A stretch of 64,000 nucleotides of DNA, taken from a virus. The notes below the pieces were generated by a model that did not search any database, was not told the DNA's origin, and saw nothing but the letters and a program-made list of their open reading frames with translations. Of the stretch, positions 40,208 through 48,833 are shown piece after piece. The translations under genes and the position numbers were made by a program. How positions within the stretch are numbered: the first letter of the stretch is position 1; each line of letters starts with the position of its first letter. Location: positions 124,001-188,000 of IMG/VR virus record IMGVR_UViG_3300042473_001540; one strand, given 5' to 3'.

Positions 40208-41089
40208 ATGTTTGGACGCAATGAGCTGGTTGGTGAACGTTACTTCAAAAATGCAGAAGATGAACTTTTTGTAACTAGTATTTTCACCACATTTCAGGGA
40301 GAAGGCCCATATCGAGGCGAGCCTGCTGTGTTTGTTAGGCTAGCCAAGTGCAATCTCCAATGTTCATTTTGTGATACTTTCTTTGATGATGGTGATTGGA
40401 TGACAATCCAAGAGATTGACTCCAAAATCGCAAAGAGCATCTCTGACAGCTTCAATGGTAATACCCCTCTTTGGGCTGATGTTGTGTATGGGGGTCCAGG
40501 AAGTGATCCTGTAAAGAAACGCAACATGGTTCTCGTGCTTACTGGCGGTGAGCCCATGCTACAAAAAAACATTGTTCCATTTTTAGAGCATATGAATACC
40601 CAGTTTGCCCGAACGCAAATTGAAAGCAACGGCACTATCGTCCAGAACATTCCTCAGGAAACTACCTTAGTAGTAAGTCCCAAGTGCAGTGAAAAAAATG
40701 GCCGTCCGGTGAAATATCTTGAACCACGAGCAGAAATGCTAGGAAGAGCAGACTGTTTGAAATTTGTAATGAGTGCAGATTCTGATACTCCTTACAATAA
40801 TGTCCCTGACTGGGCACACAACTGGCGGGACCAAACTGGTAAGAAGGTGTTTGTAAGTCCCATGAACATTTACAACCATGAACCGCAGAAAAGCAAGCAA
40901 ATTCGAGCTGAGAAAAATCAAATTAGTCTTGAAGAACGCAGTATTGTGGATGAAGTTGTGAGTTTTTGGACGCCAGGGCTTATCAATATGCAAACTGCTC
41001 AAGCCAATCACGAACACGCTGCTCGTTATTGTGTCCAGAACGGATTCGTCTTTAATATGCAATTGCATTTATTTGGAAGTTACGCCTAA
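40208..41089 (+). CDS. queE: 7-carboxy-7-deazaguanine synthase (radical SAM)
   Basis: A 293-residue radical SAM enzyme turning 6-carboxytetrahydropterin into 7-carboxy-7-deazaguanine. The cluster motif CNLQCSFC (C48, C52, C55) is the CxxxCxxC form; TTFQGEGPYRGEPAVFVRL and VLTGGEPMLQ are typical of QueE. It is longer than bacterial QueE because of an insert around residues 75-100 (WADVVYGGPGSD) and a C-terminal extension, which is common in phage copies. An AATAGGAG ribosome site is present. It serves the same pathway as folE and dpdA. Confidence 0.95.
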   Translation: MFGRNELVGERYFKNAEDELFVTSIFTTFQGEGPYRGEPAVFVRLAKCNLQCSFCDTFFDDGDWMTIQEIDSKIAKSISDSFNGNTPLWADVVYGGPGSDPVKKRNMVLVLTGGEPMLQKNIVPFLEHMNTQFARTQIESNGTIVQNIPQETTLVVSPKCSEKNGRPVKYLEPRAEMLGRADCLKFVMSADSDTPYNNVPDWAHNWRDQTGKKVFVSPMNIYNHEPQKSKQIRAEKNQISLEERSIVDEVVSFWTPGLINMQTAQANHEHAARYCVQNGFVFNMQLHLFGSYA

Positions 41090-41091
41090 GC

Positions 41092-41358
41092 ATGAGCATA
41101 CCTGTCAGATTTGATTGGTATTCAGATAGTGGCGAGCTGTTGGTGGCCAACCGGGGATTCTTCACCATCTCGTATGGTCAGGATCCCCACAATCTCTCCA
41201 CGCTAGCTAGTAGGGTGGCTGAGTGTCCTATTTCAGAGCACCAAAAATACATCCATCCCCAAGTGAGGTATGCAGTGCCACTTTCAGCACCCGACTACAT
41301 GTTTGATCTACAAGATCTCAGTTATGTGCTACCAAACAACTTCAAGGAAAAAACATGA
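41092..41358 (+). CDS. hypothetical protein, 88 residues
   Basis: It starts 2 nt after the queE stop and overlaps the next gene by 4 nt (ATGA). The sequence is strand-rich in the first half (VRFDWYSDSGELLVANRGFF) with no cysteines or membrane segments. No known motif. Coupling to queE suggests co-expression only. Confidence 0.6.
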   Translation: MSIPVRFDWYSDSGELLVANRGFFTISYGQDPHNLSTLASRVAECPISEHQKYIHPQVRYAVPLSAPDYMFDLQDLSYVLPNNFKEKT

Positions 41359-41975
41359 GCAAGAATCTAAAAATCCCCTTTGGCCTTTGGCCAGGAAGTT
41401 GGGGTCTACGAGGTCGCACAAGACAAATTGCAGAAGCCGAATACACTATGCAGGGTCTTGACCTTGAGTTACGCTTGATTGAAATAAATGAGGAAGATCC
41501 TCTTCAGAAAGAGATCAAAACTCTCAAATCCAAAAAGAAATATGGGCAACTTACTGAGTATGAGTTTGACCAGCAAATATGCATGCTGACTACTGAAGAA
41601 ACCAGTGTTGATCGTGCAATAGCCCTGTTGGATGTTGAACTCAAACACAACAAAATTGATCGCAATGAGCATGAGAAGCAAACAGCTGAGGCCAAAAAAG
41701 AGCCTTGGGTAGCTATGCCCAACATCAGTTGGGACCCCACTGATCCGTCACGAAGCTTTTTTGAATTGGATTACAACAGTTATTTTGTGGAATTTCTCCG
41801 CAACCACGGTTATGAAGGTGCCAGTGAGCAAGAAGTAGTGGAAAAGTGGTTAACAGATGTTTGTCGAGCCGTAGCCTCAGATTTGGGCGAACAAGATGAT
41901 GCATTTGTTGCCACTGCTATACCAACTAACCGGAGAGCAAGGCGACCTAACAAACAGAAGACTGAATACAGTTGA
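41355..41975 (+). CDS. conserved T4-like phage protein of unknown function
   Basis: A 206-residue charged protein with a long helical middle (LELRLIEINEEDPLQKEIKT, DQQICMLTTEETSVDRAIAL) and a more conserved end, EPWVAMPNISWDPTDPSRSFFELDYN followed by FVEFLRNHGYEG, that I associate with T4-like marine phages. The tail is basic (RRARRPNKQK). No catalytic motif. The promoter of the next gene starts within its last codons. Confidence 0.68.
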   Translation: MSKNLKIPFGLWPGSWGLRGRTRQIAEAEYTMQGLDLELRLIEINEEDPLQKEIKTLKSKKKYGQLTEYEFDQQICMLTTEETSVDRAIALLDVELKHNKIDRNEHEKQTAEAKKEPWVAMPNISWDPTDPSRSFFELDYNSYFVEFLRNHGYEGASEQEVVEKWLTDVCRAVASDLGEQDDAFVATAIPTNRRARRPNKQKTEYS

Positions 41976-41999
41976 CACACTGCCTAGCCTTGCTAGAGT
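41972..41999 (+). promoter_or_regulatory. sigma70-type promoter of the exonuclease gene
   Basis: TTGACA, 16 nt, then TAGAGT. The -35 box overlaps the stop of the preceding gene. A start point near 42006 fits the chosen TTG start of the exonuclease. Confidence 0.55.
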
Positions 42000-42024
42000 T
42001 GTGTCATATAGTGGAGATAGAACT

Positions 42025-43005
42025 TTGAGCACTTATGTAATTGTAGATCTGCAAAATTTGGCGATGCGTGTTCGATATGGTGTAAGAGCTCCAGATTTCA
42101 ATGCACAAGTGGGCTTGGCCATGCACATTATTTTCACCAGCATCAAAAAGGTGTGGAACGATTTCAATGGGTCACATTTAGTGTGCTGCCTCGAAAGCAG
42201 GAGTTGGCGACGGGATTTTTACCAGCCTTACAAAGCTCATCGCCGAGTAGCTGCTGGACAGCGCACAGCGGATGAACAGGAAGAAGATCGAGTGTTTTAT
42301 GAAGCTCTTGATGACTTCATTAAGTTCGTAAGCTCGCGTACCAATGCAACAGTGTTGAAGGCGCCACAAGCTGAAGCAGATGATCTCATTGCACGTTGGA
42401 TCCAATTGCATCCGGGTGATGATCATGTGATTGTCAGCACTGACAGTGACTTTCAACAACTGCTAGCCACGAATGTTAAAATTTACGATGGTATCAGTGC
42501 GTTGCTCTATACCATAAACGGAATTTACGACAAAGATGGCAATCTTGCGCACAACAAGAAGGGCGAGGCACTACCAGTGCCTCATCCTGAATGGATTTTG
42601 TTTGAAAAATGCATTAGGGGTGATGCCAGTGATAATGTCATGAGTGCATTCCCAGGTGTGCGGAAGAAAAAGATGTTGGAAGCATTTGAAAACAAAGTGT
42701 CCCAAGGCTATTCCTGGAACAATCTCATGCTCAGCACGTGGACAGACCACAACGGAGAAGAGATTCGAGTTCGTGACGCATATGAAAGAAACTGTACTCT
42801 TGTTGATCTCACCGCTCAGCCTCAAGAGTTTGTGGAAACTTGGGATACTTGCATCAAAAATGCAGTAAACCAACCCCGTAAGGCACAAGTGGGCATTGCA
42901 TTGCTGAAATTTGCAGCACAGTGGGGTTTGATGCGGATTGAAAAAACAGCCTCAGATTACAGTGTGTGTTTCAGTAGTGAATATCAAGGACACTTGACCG
43001 AGTAA
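42025..43005 (+). CDS. 5'-3' exonuclease / flap nuclease (T4 RNase H-like)
   Basis: A 326-residue FEN-type nuclease that removes RNA primers and flaps. YVIVDLQNLAMR carries the first Asp, LESRSWRRDFYQPYKAHR the arched helical region, AEADDLIARW and STDSDFQQLL the acidic metal ligands, and KCIRGDASDNV the helix-hairpin-helix entry. I start at a TTG preceded by GGAGATAG because the promoter lies just upstream; longer frames from 41896 would be outside the transcript. It complements the polymerase and ligase. Confidence 0.85.
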   Translation: MSTYVIVDLQNLAMRVRYGVRAPDFNAQVGLAMHIIFTSIKKVWNDFNGSHLVCCLESRSWRRDFYQPYKAHRRVAAGQRTADEQEEDRVFYEALDDFIKFVSSRTNATVLKAPQAEADDLIARWIQLHPGDDHVIVSTDSDFQQLLATNVKIYDGISALLYTINGIYDKDGNLAHNKKGEALPVPHPEWILFEKCIRGDASDNVMSAFPGVRKKKMLEAFENKVSQGYSWNNLMLSTWTDHNGEEIRVRDAYERNCTLVDLTAQPQEFVETWDTCIKNAVNQPRKAQVGIALLKFAAQWGLMRIEKTASDYSVCFSSEYQGHLTE

Positions 43006-43013
43006 ATAAGGCT

Positions 43014-43568
43014 ATGGATTTGGATTTTCAAAACATCTGGAACATCCTAGTCTCATGTCAACCTCCTGAGATCACACACTTTCAACAAAAGAGCCATCCT
43101 GGCCGCGGATGGTGGTTAAAGACGTGTGTACCACTTATTGGTGAACCAGACCTATACAAAATTTGGAGTCGCATCATCAAAAACAACAATCGTTTGGTTT
43201 GTATTACTAGTGAAAGTTTTGATTGGCAACAGGCCCCAATTCCAAATACTGCTAGCATTTGGTGCCGCGATGGTATAGATATAACCCTAAAAATAGCAGA
43301 TGGTGTTTTTGACTACAACATATTGCCTTTTGAAAATTCATTTAACCAACATGGAAACTCCTTAAGAAAACAATTGCTTAAATTCAACGAATCTTATCCA
43401 GGGGCACTAGCACCTGATGAGTTGACAAAGCTGGTTGCTGTTGCAGACTTGATGTGTAACTGGCAGACAGAAACACAAGCGAAGGCCCGTAGGGCAAAGT
43501 TCAAGGTAGTTGACAATGAAGAAAATCTCAGCCAAACCCATCAGTGCACAAAGTTGGATGTTGACTGA
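43014..43568 (+). CDS. hypothetical protein, 184 residues
   Basis: A soluble protein beginning 8 nt after the exonuclease stop. Trp-rich patches (HPGRGWWLKTC, YKIWSRII, ESFDWQQAP) alternate with strands, and the end is helical and charged. No family recognised. It overlaps the next gene by about 50 nt in another frame, unusual for this window, so the last residues should be taken with caution. Confidence 0.6.
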   Translation: MDLDFQNIWNILVSCQPPEITHFQQKSHPGRGWWLKTCVPLIGEPDLYKIWSRIIKNNNRLVCITSESFDWQQAPIPNTASIWCRDGIDITLKIADGVFDYNILPFENSFNQHGNSLRKQLLKFNESYPGALAPDELTKLVAVADLMCNWQTETQAKARRAKFKVVDNEENLSQTHQCTKLDVD

Positions 43569-43992
43569 ATGGGGGAATAGAGTTGGAGTGCTCAGTGCCC
43601 AGGATGGATCTTACACGCTCCTAAGCAGCCAAACAACTGAAACATTCTCTAGTCAAGAGGCGTTGGAAAAGTCGCTGGGGTGGCACATCACTTTTGAGCA
43701 ACTGGAAGCAAAGGAAGAACCTTTGGACAAAATTGGCGTTTGGCCAATCAAGCATACGAATCCACAAAATGTCCAAGACTCTCCTTTTGTTACCTATTCA
43801 AAAACAGCACACAGCAAAAGTAGATTTGCAGCTGGATATTGGGGCATTCACTATAGTCATGGCTGGAGTCCCAGTTTTTGTCCCAAGATGGAAACTGTAG
43901 AAAACGCCCCTACTGTGGGGCCATTTTCCAGCAAGTTGGAACTCAATACAGTGCTCAACAAAAAACAAAAAGAGGGACAAAAACAGCCATGA
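43516..43992 (+). CDS. conserved T4-like phage protein of unknown function
   Basis: A 158-residue protein. Its second half, VTYSKTAHSKSRFAAGYWGI followed by HYSHGWSPSFCPK and VGPFSSKLEL, follows a pattern I associate with hypothetical proteins of marine T4-like phages (aromatic AGYW...G....FCPK...GPF). ATG preferred over the TTG two codons earlier. It overlaps the next gene by 4 nt. Confidence 0.68.
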   Translation: MKKISAKPISAQSWMLTEWGNRVGVLSAQDGSYTLLSSQTTETFSSQEALEKSLGWHITFEQLEAKEEPLDKIGVWPIKHTNPQNVQDSPFVTYSKTAHSKSRFAAGYWGIHYSHGWSPSFCPKMETVENAPTVGPFSSKLELNTVLNKKQKEGQKQP

Positions 43993-44234
43993 GCAGCAAC
44001 TTTTCCAGTGATCCCATCAATCAGTTTGTGAAACTGGTGAACACTGCTCGCGACTACAACTCAAAAGAGATTCGCATGTCAAGAGAAGACGCGGAAAGTT
44101 TGGCCTTGAGCTTAACTGCATTGTTGGCTCGCGATGTAAATCTTGCACAAAAAGTGATGGAACTACAAGAAAAACTTGTGGGGCAACTGCAATCAACCCC
44201 ACGCAATCTAGATCTCAATGGAGGCACGTTCTGA
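43989..44234 (+). CDS. hypothetical helical protein, 81 residues
   Basis: Starts in an ATGA overlap with the preceding stop. It is almost wholly helical (DPINQFVKLVNTARDYNSKE, RDVNLAQKVMELQEKLVGQL) with heptad-like spacing, so it may form a small coiled coil or bind DNA or protein. Its stop overlaps the nucleotidyltransferase-like start by one base. Function unknown. Confidence 0.62.
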   Translation: MSSNFSSDPINQFVKLVNTARDYNSKEIRMSREDAESLALSLTALLARDVNLAQKVMELQEKLVGQLQSTPRNLDLNGGTF

Positions 44235-44926
44235 TGTTGATGAAGCCTGTGGTTGATCCCTTATTCCAAACTTTGATTGCTCGAATGCCTCCTTTGAGTA
44301 TTACTGAAGGGCCTTGGATTGCTGGCGGCGCGGCACGCAAACTTTGGGAAAACAATCCCTGGACTACTGGTGACTTAGATGTGTTTTTCACCAGCGGGGA
44401 ACAGCTGGCCACTTGGAAAAAAATCTTTGAAACCTCTCTTATGGTGAATGTGCAGGAGGAGTTTGAAAAAGAAACTGAATGCATGGAACAAGAAGACAAC
44501 ACCTTCACAGTAGAGCTTTTCAACAACTTCAAATGCCTACAGACCAAACCCAAAAACAAGTTTTACGTTGCACACCAAAGTGATAATGCCATCACTTATC
44601 GGATGCCAGGTGATTCCCCGCTCACAGGAATAACAGTGCAAATGATCAAACGCCGCTTTGGAGAAAGTGTAGAGAAGGTTTGGGACAGCTTTGACTTCCA
44701 CAATTGTGAGTTTGCCACAGATGGGAAAACACTGCTGGCTTCAGAATCTGCTGCTTGGGGCAGCCTTTCTGGAGAGCTGCTCTTGAAAGACTCTGACAAC
44801 ACCCGCAACTTGCCCTTGAGAACCTTGAAATATCATTTGCATGGTTTTGAAGCCAGCAAAGAATTGCTATTGACTGCGGTAGAGCAACTTACAAAGGGAG
44901 GAGTAACATGGGACAACGATTACTAG
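44234..44926 (+). CDS. nucleotidyltransferase-fold protein
   Basis: A 230-residue protein. GPWIAGGAARKLWENN followed by TGDLDVFFTSG has the GG..R and DxD features of the polymerase-beta/poly(A)-polymerase head superfamily. The later part (VQMIKRRFGESVEKVWDSFDFHNCEFA) matches phage relatives I have seen described only as nucleotidyltransferases. Substrate unknown. It overlaps the next gene by 19 nt. Confidence 0.65.
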   Translation: MLMKPVVDPLFQTLIARMPPLSITEGPWIAGGAARKLWENNPWTTGDLDVFFTSGEQLATWKKIFETSLMVNVQEEFEKETECMEQEDNTFTVELFNNFKCLQTKPKNKFYVAHQSDNAITYRMPGDSPLTGITVQMIKRRFGESVEKVWDSFDFHNCEFATDGKTLLASESAAWGSLSGELLLKDSDNTRNLPLRTLKYHLHGFEASKELLLTAVEQLTKGGVTWDNDY

Positions 44927-45321
44927 ACTTCCAGCATTCAGATTTGGAATGCCTCCGAATCGCCAGCGATTTGGGTGAAAGTGTCCTGGTAGACCGGTTG
45001 CCAACCTCAGAGGGCACCACTTGCGTAATTGCTGCTGGCAGCCTTTTGTTCACATCTCGCAGTTTCACCACATTTTGGATGTGGCTATGCATGGGTGGCA
45101 AATGGTATCAAGCAAACATCTGCAAAGATGGTGAACATGAGCTGATCCGTGATATGCGACTGTTAAATCCCAATGTCTATGCTCATGTGTGCAAAGACAC
45201 TCAGTTTGTGCCTGAGCGTTTTCTCAGCTTTCTCTTCAGTATTCTCAGCAAAAAACTCAAGAACATGACCCATGAGGAGCGTTTTGCCACTTTCAAGCGA
45301 GTGGTTTACGAGGTGGACTGA
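44908..45321 (+). CDS. hypothetical protein, 137 residues
   Basis: AAAGGGAGGAG precedes the ATG. The body is mixed alpha/beta with a hydrophobic aromatic centre (SFTTFWMWLCMGGKWYQ) and a helical end (RFLSFLFSILSKKLKNMTHE). It is not clearly a membrane protein because the central stretch is short. No family recognised. Confidence 0.62.
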   Translation: MGQRLLDFQHSDLECLRIASDLGESVLVDRLPTSEGTTCVIAAGSLLFTSRSFTTFWMWLCMGGKWYQANICKDGEHELIRDMRLLNPNVYAHVCKDTQFVPERFLSFLFSILSKKLKNMTHEERFATFKRVVYEVD

Positions 45322-45339
45322 CTGAGAAAACTCACGACT

Positions 45340-45347
45340 CATAAATA
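45340..45347 (+). promoter_or_regulatory. T4-type late promoter (CATAAATA)
   Basis: CATAAATA, one base from the T4 late consensus, 28 nt before the ATG of the following small gene. Confidence 0.5.
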
Positions 45348-45374
45348 TTGCACACCAGAAACAAGGCAATAGTC

Positions 45375-45677
45375 ATGAGTCGTCCCAAGCCCAAAGTGTT
45401 GTTGAGCTACACTGATCCCAAGACATTTCAGAGCGAACAGATTATTGCGGCCAAGGCAATTTATGCTGTATTTTATGATGGAACCCCCATCAACCTCAAG
45501 AGTGTCAATACACTGCATGACGATTCAAATCCAAAATATCGTAGGGTCACTTTTCCAGAAAGTCCTGGGCATGCCTTCAATCTTGCTGATAAACTTAACA
45601 AAATGTTCAAAACAACTAAATTTGAAGTGTTTGAGTTTTCCCAAGGTGTTAAGATATCTAGACCTCCCAAGGTGTAA
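45375..45677 (+). CDS. conserved T4-like phage protein, 100 residues
   Basis: A basic protein: MSRPKPKVLLSYTDPKTFQSEQ, then AIYAVFYDGTPINLKSVN, KYRRVTFPESPGHAFNLA and DKLNKMFKTTKFEVF. This pattern is familiar from hypothetical proteins of T4-like marine phages. It has a late promoter, so it may belong to the virion or to packaging. The next gene begins at the base after its stop. Function unknown. Confidence 0.7.
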   Translation: MSRPKPKVLLSYTDPKTFQSEQIIAAKAIYAVFYDGTPINLKSVNTLHDDSNPKYRRVTFPESPGHAFNLADKLNKMFKTTKFEVFEFSQGVKISRPPKV

Positions 45678-46073
45678 GTGACCCAATTACAGCGGGCAAT
45701 CTGGGAAGATTTTTGCGAGCAGATCAACCCAGATGCAACTGAGCAAGCTTTTCCAGAAAACCTTGTGGAAGGTGGTTTTGAAGGTTTTTGTAAAATTCTG
45801 TTTGTAAATTGGAGCAGCACACGCCCTAGTTTTCGGTTAACATCAACAGGGCTTCTGATCCTTTGTAGGATGTACCAATTTTGGGAATTTGATATCAGCA
45901 AACAGCCTTTCAACACATTTAATATTCCAAAGGTTCACATCCATCTGTATAGGAGTGTGAAAAGCCCTTATCACTATGATCAAAAACGGTTTGTAGTTTT
46001 TCATTCTGAGCGTGCTATGGAACTGGAGATGGCGGGTGGCAATATACTGACGTGGGCTGAAATGTTCGGATGA
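45678..46073 (+). CDS. hypothetical protein, 131 residues (GTG start)
   Basis: The GTG follows the preceding TAA directly, with AAGGTGTAAGTG as weak ribosome site. It reads MTQLQRAIWEDFCEQINPDA and contains WSSTRPSFRLTSTGLLIL and HLYRSVKSPYHYDQKRFVVF, a pattern of a small helical domain followed by strands. I recognise a resemblance to other T4-like hypothetical proteins only loosely. Confidence 0.6.
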   Translation: MTQLQRAIWEDFCEQINPDATEQAFPENLVEGGFEGFCKILFVNWSSTRPSFRLTSTGLLILCRMYQFWEFDISKQPFNTFNIPKVHIHLYRSVKSPYHYDQKRFVVFHSERAMELEMAGGNILTWAEMFG

Positions 46074-46081
46074 TTTTTGTG

Positions 46082-46109
46082 TTGACGTAAAAAATACCTG
46101 CCATATATT
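46082..46109 (+). promoter_or_regulatory. sigma70-type promoter of the MoxR gene
   Basis: TTGACG, 16 nt, then TATATT, about 38 nt before the ATG. Spacing and form match the other early-type promoters. Confidence 0.68.
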
Positions 46110-46146
46110 CAGCTGGTAATACACAACAGCAAGGACACACGCAGAC

Positions 46147-47361
46147 ATGGCTAAGGCAGCTCAAGAGAAAATCCAGACAATCACTACTGTCAGTCCCAGC
46201 AAGCTGAAGGTGATGATCGATCACGTGACGCGTAGGAAGCGACCTCTCTTCATCGCCGGCCCTCCTGGCATTGGCAAGAGTGACATTGTTGCAGAGGTTG
46301 CTCGTGCTCAGAAGCGCCCACTGATTGACATTCGACTTCCCCTACTTGAGGCCACTGACATTCGAGGCATTCCGCACCTCGCAGAAGTGACTATCCGCGA
46401 TGCAGAAGGCAACGTGGTAAAGAATGAGCACAACGTTCCACTGACAGAGAAGATTTTCAAGTGGAGCAACCCTACCGATCTGCCCACTGATCCCAACAGC
46501 CGCGCAATGGTGTTTTTTGATGAGATGAGCGCAGCACCACCCTCTGTGCAGGCTGCCACATATCAGCTGATCCTGAACCGGCGCATTGGCAGTTACCAGC
46601 TGCCTGATGATGCAGTGATGGTTGCTGCTGGTAACCGAGTGCGTGACAAGGGTGTGGCCTACAACATGCCAACTCCGCTGGCAAATCGCTTCATCCATGC
46701 AACGCTGGCTGTGGACTTTGATGACTGGCAGGAATGGGCTATGATGAATCGCATCCACGAGCATGTGGTGGGTTACCTCAGCTATCAGCCCAATGATCTC
46801 TTTGACTTTGATCCCCGTCGCGAAAGCTATGCGTTTGCTACCCCACGTAGCTGGAGCTTTGTCAGCGAACTGCTGTATGAGCCCCAACTGGATGGCAGCT
46901 ACCGCGAGACGGATCTGCCAGCAGATGTGCTTGGCGATCTCATCAAGGGCACTGTAGGTGAGGGTCCTGCCCTGAAGTTCCTCAGCTATCGTCGACAAGC
47001 AGCTAACCTACCCCGTGCACGCGACATCCTTGATGGCACAGTCACCAAGCTGAACGTGAAGCAGATGGACATTTGCTATGCACTGACCACTGCACTGGTG
47101 TATGAGCTCACAGATGATGTCAAGAAAGCTGAGAGTAATAAGCAGAATGGTGTGAAGAATTCGCACGATGACATGTATAAGAGCGCCGATCGCTTCTTCC
47201 AGTTCATGATGGACAACTTTGAACCGGAGATGGTTGTAATGGGTGCTCGGTCGTTTATGGCAACTACACGTGACCACCCCATCAAGCCAAATCAACTGAG
47301 TTCATGGAAAGTTTTTGTGAAACAATATTCGTCACTTATTCCGAGCATGAACGCAAACTAA
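46147..47361 (+). CDS. MoxR-type AAA+ ATPase
   Basis: A 404-residue AAA+ protein. Walker A GPPGIGKSD (residues 38-46), Walker B MVFFDEMSAA, sensor 1 VAAGNR and the arginine-finger region PTPLANRF follow the MoxR order. MoxR ATPases remodel protein complexes together with VWA-domain partners; this genome has two such partners (212 and 61002). Codon and base composition are GC-richer than in the sugar-transferase genes nearby. It has its own promoter and a strong terminator, so it is a single-gene unit. Confidence 0.92.
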   Translation: MAKAAQEKIQTITTVSPSKLKVMIDHVTRRKRPLFIAGPPGIGKSDIVAEVARAQKRPLIDIRLPLLEATDIRGIPHLAEVTIRDAEGNVVKNEHNVPLTEKIFKWSNPTDLPTDPNSRAMVFFDEMSAAPPSVQAATYQLILNRRIGSYQLPDDAVMVAAGNRVRDKGVAYNMPTPLANRFIHATLAVDFDDWQEWAMMNRIHEHVVGYLSYQPNDLFDFDPRRESYAFATPRSWSFVSELLYEPQLDGSYRETDLPADVLGDLIKGTVGEGPALKFLSYRRQAANLPRARDILDGTVTKLNVKQMDICYALTTALVYELTDDVKKAESNKQNGVKNSHDDMYKSADRFFQFMMDNFEPEMVVMGARSFMATTRDHPIKPNQLSSWKVFVKQYSSLIPSMNAN

Positions 47362-47381
47362 ACTCAGCTACTAGAGTTACC

Positions 47382-47428
47382 AAGAACAAGGGTGCAGCGT
47401 TGTGGAGCACTGCACCTTTGTTCTTTTT
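47382..47428 (+). terminator. rho-independent terminator of the MoxR gene
   Basis: AAGAACAAGGGTGCAG and CTGCACCTTTGTTCTT form a 16-bp stem with one G-T pair and a 12-nt loop, then TTT. It lies 20 nt past the stop. Confidence 0.85.
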
Positions 47429-47621
47429 AGCTACTGCGTTCCTTTCATATGCACTAGCAAGGTTGCGATCCTCAAAAGGATTTATGATACCTCAAGCCAA
47501 ATCAACTTTCTACGTGTAAGGTTGTTTGTGAATCAGTCTTCCCCGCGTGCACGTCTATAGCACCATAGGTGAAAACGGAGGACAATATGCCCTCCGTTTT
47601 CATGTTTTTGCATAACTTAAA
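47429..47621. other. non-coding stretch between convergent genes
   Basis: Apart from the flanking terminators, I see no gene here: the open frames are short and have no ribosome sites. The sequence CGCGTGCACG near 47545 is palindromic but short. Confidence 0.5.
47570..47602 (-). terminator. bidirectional hairpin terminator
   Basis: TGAAAACGGAGG and CCTCCGTTTTCA form a perfect 12-bp stem with a 9-nt loop. It lies 20 nt past the stop of the minus-strand gene and has A/T tracts at the stem base on both strands, as in bidirectional intrinsic terminators. Confidence 0.75.
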
Positions 47622-47930
47622 TTATCCGTTCAAAATGGTCTTGATACGTGTAATGAGATCTTCGTTGCGCCAAGTGTCCCTTATAGCATCATACGCATCA
47701 TTGTCCCACACTGTAATCCCTCGACGACTGCTTCCTCTTGTTTGCGTGCTGCCATCTGGTCTTGTGTCAGTAACAAATGGCCCAAGCTCAATCTCAGCCC
47801 GCACAGAACGGTTCACAATGCTTTCATAAATTTCAGCAATAACAAACTCATTTGTTACTACTCTTTCACTTAAAACAATTTCAGTAGTTATTGTTTGTGG
47901 ATCAATAATTGATCCCACTGTCTCACTCAT
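47622..47930 (-). CDS. hypothetical protein, 102 residues
   Basis: A soluble protein of short strands and acidic helices (TEIVLSERVVTNEFVIAEIY, then SRRGITVWDNDAYDAIRDTW). It has a T4-type late promoter 25 nt upstream and a strong terminator, so it is probably made late as part of the virion or its assembly. An AAGGAGAAAAA ribosome site precedes the ATG. No family recognised. Confidence 0.68.
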   Translation of the reverse strand: MSETVGSIIDPQTITTEIVLSERVVTNEFVIAEIYESIVNRSVRAEIELGPFVTDTRPDGSTQTRGSSRRGITVWDNDAYDAIRDTWRNEDLITRIKTILNG

Positions 47931-47954
47931 GTTTTTTTCTCCTTGGATATAACA

Positions 47955-47962
47955 TATTTATA
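47955..47962 (-). promoter_or_regulatory. T4-type late promoter on the minus strand
   Basis: TATAAATA read on the minus strand, 25 nt before the 102-residue gene. It overlaps the stop region of the upstream GT2 gene. Confidence 0.6.
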
Positions 47963-48833
47963 TAACTTTATTGAACTCTAGTGCAGTTAGCAAGGATTTT
48001 ATTATGTCGTTGAAACGGCATTCGTTAAGTAACCCGTGTAATTGATATTTTTCAATAATAGATGTTGGTTGTCCTGAACTCATACACAAGTCGTGTAAAT
48101 CTTCTCCCCATTTCTCAATAAAAGTTTGCATATACAACCGGTTACGCAGTTGAGTTTCAGCTAAGGTTTCCGCCCCGTTCCAACTACTGCAACCGTTGAA
48201 GTGTAGCAAATAACTGCTGCAATATTTGATTTCAAAGCCTTTTTGAAGTAGGCGCAATCTATAGTCCACATCTTCACCTCCCATGTTGAACGCTTCATCA
48301 AAGCCTCCAACTTCTTGGTAAATTAGACGTGGAATTCTACATACATAGGTGGGCATGAGAAGGCGCTCAAAAGGTGCTGGTGACCGTGCAGCATGTGTGT
48401 GAGCAGCTACATTCAAATGTAGAAATCTACCACCAAATTGCTGTAGATTTAAGGTAGGGTCAAAGCCATAAAAATGAGTTTGATTACAACTGGGAATGCT
48501 CACTGTCCTGTCATTTATCACTAGACGGGTAGCCCACTTGGGGGTAAAAACAACATCATTGCTGAGGAAAACTAAATCTGCATATTGTTCATCAGCCCAT
48601 CTCAGCAATTGATTGATATTTGTGCTAAAATTCTGAGGGTTTGAATTCACATATACTAGGTTGGGATCAAAACAGTCCAAATGCCAGTTTTTAGTCCATT
48701 CTCCGTCGTTGTCAATCAACACAAACCTATCTTCTGCAGATAATTTTGTGTGTTTGAAAAAACTTGTAAGGGCTACATGTGTATATTGGTTGCTGCTTGC
48801 AACAGTTATCATCCCATATAAGGTGCCTGCCAT
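47958..48833 (-). CDS. GT2-family glycosyltransferase
   Basis: A 291-residue GT-A enzyme. The start YGMITVASSNQY has the N-terminal strand, DLVFLSNDVVFTP stands where the metal-binding acidic motif lies, and GGFDEAFNMGGEDVDYRLRLLQKG is the classic GT2 acceptor/catalytic motif. It is the last member of the minus-strand group that begins with the giant fibre, though a 430-nt gap separates it from the carbamoyltransferase gene. Confidence 0.85.
   Translation of the reverse strand: MAGTLYGMITVASSNQYTHVALTSFFKHTKLSAEDRFVLIDNDGEWTKNWHLDCFDPNLVYVNSNPQNFSTNINQLLRWADEQYADLVFLSNDVVFTPKWATRLVINDRTVSIPSCNQTHFYGFDPTLNLQQFGGRFLHLNVAAHTHAARSPAPFERLLMPTYVCRIPRLIYQEVGGFDEAFNMGGEDVDYRLRLLQKGFEIKYCSSYLLHFNGCSSWNGAETLAETQLRNRLYMQTFIEKWGEDLHDLCMSSGQPTSIIEKYQLHGLLNECRFNDIIKSLLTALEFNKVI

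Noticed and set aside
47304-47519. Frame of 71 codons after the MoxR gene
   Set aside because: It starts inside the MoxR gene and runs through the terminator stem; no ribosome site.
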